Source: an uncultured Oscillospiraceae bacterium
Lineage (GTDB): Bacteria; Bacillota_A; Clostridia; Oscillospirales; Oscillospiraceae
Reading direction: 5' to 3'
Assembly: GCA_944385265.1 (NCBI GenBank)
Contig: CALWWO010000148.1
Coordinates: 1 to 8,458 of the forward strand
Length of the DNA: 8,458 bases
Below the pieces are notes generated by a model that was not told where the DNA came from, searched no databases, and worked only from the letters and a program-made list of their open reading frames with translations. A program made the translations under genes and the position numbers. Below, in pieces: positions 6,560-8,458 of the stretch. How positions within the stretch are numbered: position 1 is the first letter of the stretch; each line of letters opens with the position of its first letter.

Positions 6560-7575
6560 AAAAACTTTTGAATACGCTATATGTGCTGACGCCGGATAGT
6601 TATCTCTATTGCAGGAATGAGACCGTCTGTGTTAAAATCGGCAGCGAAGAAAAAGTAGCCGTCCCCGCTCTGAGCATTGACGCCATAGTCTGCTTCGGCA
6701 AATCAACAGTATCAACCCCGCTCATCGGATTTTGTGCAGAGCACGGTATTTCTATGGTATTCCTATCCGAACACGGGCGTTTTCTTGCCCGTGTAGAAGG
6801 TCCTGTAAGCGGCAATGTTTTATTAAGAAAACGGCAATATGAGAGTATAAACGACGGGCAGTTCGTCTCTGCATTTGTCCGCTATCTCCTTATGGCAAAG
6901 CTTCGCAACTGTAAAAACGTCCTGCTTCGTTCCGCTCGAAATAATGAGGGCAGCAGTCAGACTCTCTATGATGCCGCCCGCAGACTTGGCGAATTGGCTC
7001 AAACCCTCAATACCGCGGAGGACGTTGATACTATGCGCGGTATAGAGGGAGCGGCTGCCACCGTTTATTTCTCCTGTTTTGACAGTATGCTCGGTGATAA
7101 TTGCCCGTTTACCTTTGTTATCCGCAGCAGACGTCCGCCTCAGAATGAGGTCAACGCAGCTCTTTCTTTTGTGTATATGCTCATGAGCAGAGAGGTACAG
7201 TCTGCTCTGGAAACTGTAGGATTAGATCCTGCTGCCGGATATCTGCACACTCTGCGCCCCGGAAGACCATCTTTTGCGCTGGATCTGATGGAAGAGCTTC
7301 GCGCTCCCTTATGCGATAGGTTCGTGCTTACGCTTTTTCACCGAAAGCAGCTTTCAGAATCACATTTTGACAAAGACGAGGAAGCCGTTTATCTGAATGA
7401 AAAAGGCAGACGAGCAGTACTCTCAGCGTGGCAGAAGAGAAAAGGCGAAGAGATAACTCATCCGTTCCTCAACGAAAAAATTCAAATAGGGATGATCCCA
7501 TATGCCCAAGCTATGCTCTTTGCAAGGGTCCTGCGCGGCGACCTGGACTGTTATCCGCCCTTTGTATGGAGGTAA
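6556..7575 (+). CDS. cas1: CRISPR integrase Cas1 (type I-C)
   Basis: This 339-residue protein is the metal-dependent integrase that, with Cas2, inserts new spacers next to the leader. Likely metal ligands are Glu164 (RGIEGAAATVYF), His231 (GYLHTLRPGRPS) and Asp243 (ALDLMEELR), with Glu246 nearby. SRRPPQNEVNAALSFVY (191-207) and QIGMIPYAQAMLFARVLRG near the C-terminus are typical of Cas1. The start is TTG at 6556, overlapping the cas4 stop as TTGA, with GGAGG at 6541-6545; it yields MKKLLNTLYVLTPDSYL, a classic Cas1 beginning. The frame is open upstream from 6451, but that part codes for the Cas4 C-terminus in another frame. The gene looks intact. Confidence 0.96.
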   Translation: MKKLLNTLYVLTPDSYLYCRNETVCVKIGSEEKVAVPALSIDAIVCFGKSTVSTPLIGFCAEHGISMVFLSEHGRFLARVEGPVSGNVLLRKRQYESINDGQFVSAFVRYLLMAKLRNCKNVLLRSARNNEGSSQTLYDAARRLGELAQTLNTAEDVDTMRGIEGAAATVYFSCFDSMLGDNCPFTFVIRSRRPPQNEVNAALSFVYMLMSREVQSALETVGLDPAAGYLHTLRPGRPSFALDLMEELRAPLCDRFVLTLFHRKQLSESHFDKDEEAVYLNEKGRRAVLSAWQKRKGEEITHPFLNEKIQIGMIPYAQAMLFARVLRGDLDCYPPFVWR

Positions 7576-7578
7576 CCT

Positions 7579-7869
7579 ATGCTTGTCATTGTAACTTATG
7601 ATGTTAACGTCTCTGACGCCGCAGGGCAAAAGCGGCTGCGCAAAGTGGCAAAGCTTTGCGAACGGCACGGACTGAGAGTACAAAATTCGGTATTTGAAGT
7701 TTTGGTGGACGCGGCGCAGTTGACAAAGCTCAAAGCTGAACTTGCCTCGGTCATAGACCATCAGCAAGATTCCGTACGTTTTTACAGGCTGGGCAACAGC
7801 TATAAAAATCGGATAGATACTATGGGCAGGACCGGCCTTATACAGACTGGGGAGCCATTGCTCTTGTAA
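7579..7869 (+). CDS. cas2: CRISPR adaptation protein Cas2
   Basis: This 96-residue ferredoxin-fold protein dimerises and bridges two Cas1 dimers in the spacer-integration complex. It begins MLVIVTYDVNV, with the conserved Asp8 at the end of the first strand. GLRVQNSVFEVLVD and DSVRFYRLG match the later strands, and the length is normal. The ATG at 7579 comes 3 bases after the cas1 stop. Its ribosome binding site, GGAGG at 7568-7572, lies within the last codons of cas1, so translation is probably coupled. It is the last cas gene; the leader and array follow directly. Confidence 0.95.
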   Translation: MLVIVTYDVNVSDAAGQKRLRKVAKLCERHGLRVQNSVFEVLVDAAQLTKLKAELASVIDHQQDSVRFYRLGNSYKNRIDTMGRTGLIQTGEPLLL

Positions 7870-8069
7870 ACGAGCCTTACGCCGAGCTTTTCCATACATA
7901 ATATTCCCATAGATCGGCGCAGAGTTTTTGGTCCGTTTTTTGATCTTAATCTATTTAAAAACACGTAAATCGCCTTCTTTACTACTTTGAAAGCAAATTT
8001 AACTTTAGAACTTTTGTCAAGATGGCTATTTTGTGTAAATGCAGTAATTTATTTTTGTATAAATTTGCT
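7870..8069 (+). promoter_or_regulatory. CRISPR leader
   Basis: Two hundred bases of AT-rich DNA without a credible gene lie between cas2 and the first repeat. The array is read away from cas2, judging from the ATTGAAAT end of each repeat and the altered repeat at the far end, so this is the leader side, where new spacers enter and array transcription should begin. Possible promoter pieces are TTGTCA (8014-8019) with a weak TAAATG (8036-8041) 16 bases on, and TATAAA (8058-8063) close to the first repeat. The ten bases TTTTGTATAA (8053-8062) also occur upstream of cas3 (15-24). No individual promoter is certain. Confidence 0.8.
7880..7919 (+). repeat. Inverted repeat after cas2, possible weak terminator
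   Basis: Perfect 6-base arms CGCCGA (7880-7885) and TCGGCG (7914-7919) surround a 28-base loop, and runs of T follow (7925-7929 and a longer one shortly after). It could act as a weak terminator of the cas operon or as a protein site in the leader. The long loop makes it a poor intrinsic terminator, and chance is possible. Confidence 0.3.
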
Positions 8070-8458
8070 GTCGCCCCTCACGCGGGGGCGTGAATTGAAA
8101 TACGTTCCTCAATTATCTTTTTTGCCAGCGCTATGTCGCCCCTCACGCGGGGGCGTGAATTGAAATATTCGACAAAGCCATGTTGAGCAAGTGTATGAAG
8201 TCGCCCCTCACGCGGGGGCGTGAATTGAAATCATAGCCCCCGCAGGATGAGTATATCATATTCTCCCGTCGCCCCTCACGCGGGGGCGTGAATTGAAATA
8301 GGTGCAAGAAAACTATTACCAGCGCGGCGAGAGTCGCCCCTCACGCGGGGGCGTGAATTGAAATTTACTGATGCTACGGTTTCACCGTTTGATCGTGTCG
8401 CCCCTAACGCGGGGGCGCGAATTGAAATTTCTCTCTTCATGCGGCTGCTGATTAGACC
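8070..8458 (+). CRISPR. Type I-C CRISPR array, six repeats, running into the window edge
   Basis: Six 32-base repeats start at 8070, 8135, 8200, 8268, 8333 and 8397. The first five are identical; each begins GTCGCCCC and ends GTGAATTGAAAT. They resemble the type I-C repeat class, with a GC-rich hairpin followed by an 11-base tail that should become the crRNA 5' handle. Spacers are 8102-8134 (33), 8167-8199 (33), 8232-8267 (36), 8300-8332 (33) and 8365-8396 (32). The last 30 bases (8429-8458) are either a cut-off spacer or the trailer. Within each repeat, bases 3-8 (CGCCCC) pair with bases 16-21 (GGGGCG) around a 7-base loop. The short array and identical repeats suggest it is maintained. Confidence 0.97.
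8397..8428 (+). repeat. Variant sixth repeat
   Basis: This repeat differs from the other five at two positions: base 10 is A instead of C (8406) and base 22 is C instead of T (8418). The main hairpin arms are unchanged. Base 22 is the first base of the predicted 5' handle, so a crRNA cut here would start CGAAUUG rather than UGAAUUG. Repeat decay is commonest at the end away from the leader, so this may be the terminal repeat, but the window ends too soon to tell. Confidence 0.85.

Noticed and set aside
7423..7899. Open frame on the minus strand across the end of cas1 and all of cas2
   Set aside because: It lies antisense to two clearly real genes and its translation shows no recognisable domain. 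Other antisense frames inside the cas genes were dropped for the same reason.
8429..8458. Claiming that the array ends in this window
   Set aside because: The last 30 bases are the size of a nearly complete spacer, so another repeat may follow beyond the edge.

Overview
The window holds a complete type I-C CRISPR-Cas locus on the + strand, in the order cas3, cas5c, cas8c (with a nested cas11c), cas7c, cas4, cas1, cas2, leader, repeat array. Every large reading frame belongs to it, and I see no transposase, RNA gene or unrelated cargo gene. Strong AGGAGG-type ribosome binding sites, frequent GTG/TTG starts, AT-rich intergenic DNA around moderate-GC genes, and the style of the Cas proteins suggest an anaerobic Firmicute, probably a gut-type Clostridia member. 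That taxonomic reading is inference.

Layout. Positions 1-67 carry likely promoter boxes and the cas3 ribosome binding site. cas3 (68-2266) encodes the fused HD nuclease-helicase. An AT-rich 155-base gap (2267-2421) follows, with a candidate promoter and a small palindrome, so the downstream genes may have their own transcription start. From 2422 to 7869 six genes are tightly packed (7-base overlap, 1-base gap, 8-base overlap, 4-base overlap, 3-base gap), as in one translationally coupled operon. Positions 7870-8069 are the AT-rich leader. From 8070 to the window edge lie six 32-base repeats, five complete spacers and a thirty-base piece of a sixth spacer or trailer.

How the parts work together. 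Cas1, Cas2 and Cas4 select and insert spacers at the leader end. The array transcript should be cut in its repeats by Cas5c, the processing nuclease of this subtype; no cas6 is visible. Cas5c, Cas8c, a Cas7c filament and the small subunit Cas11c form the crRNA-guided surveillance complex, and Cas3 degrades the DNA it recognises.

The two points most worth a second look are (1) a very clear internal ribosome binding site and ATG inside cas8c that should produce a separate 145-residue Cas11c, and (2) a Cas5c in which the Lys-His pair known to be catalytic in the Bacillus halodurans homologue aligns with Thr-Gln, although the system has no other obvious crRNA-processing enzyme.
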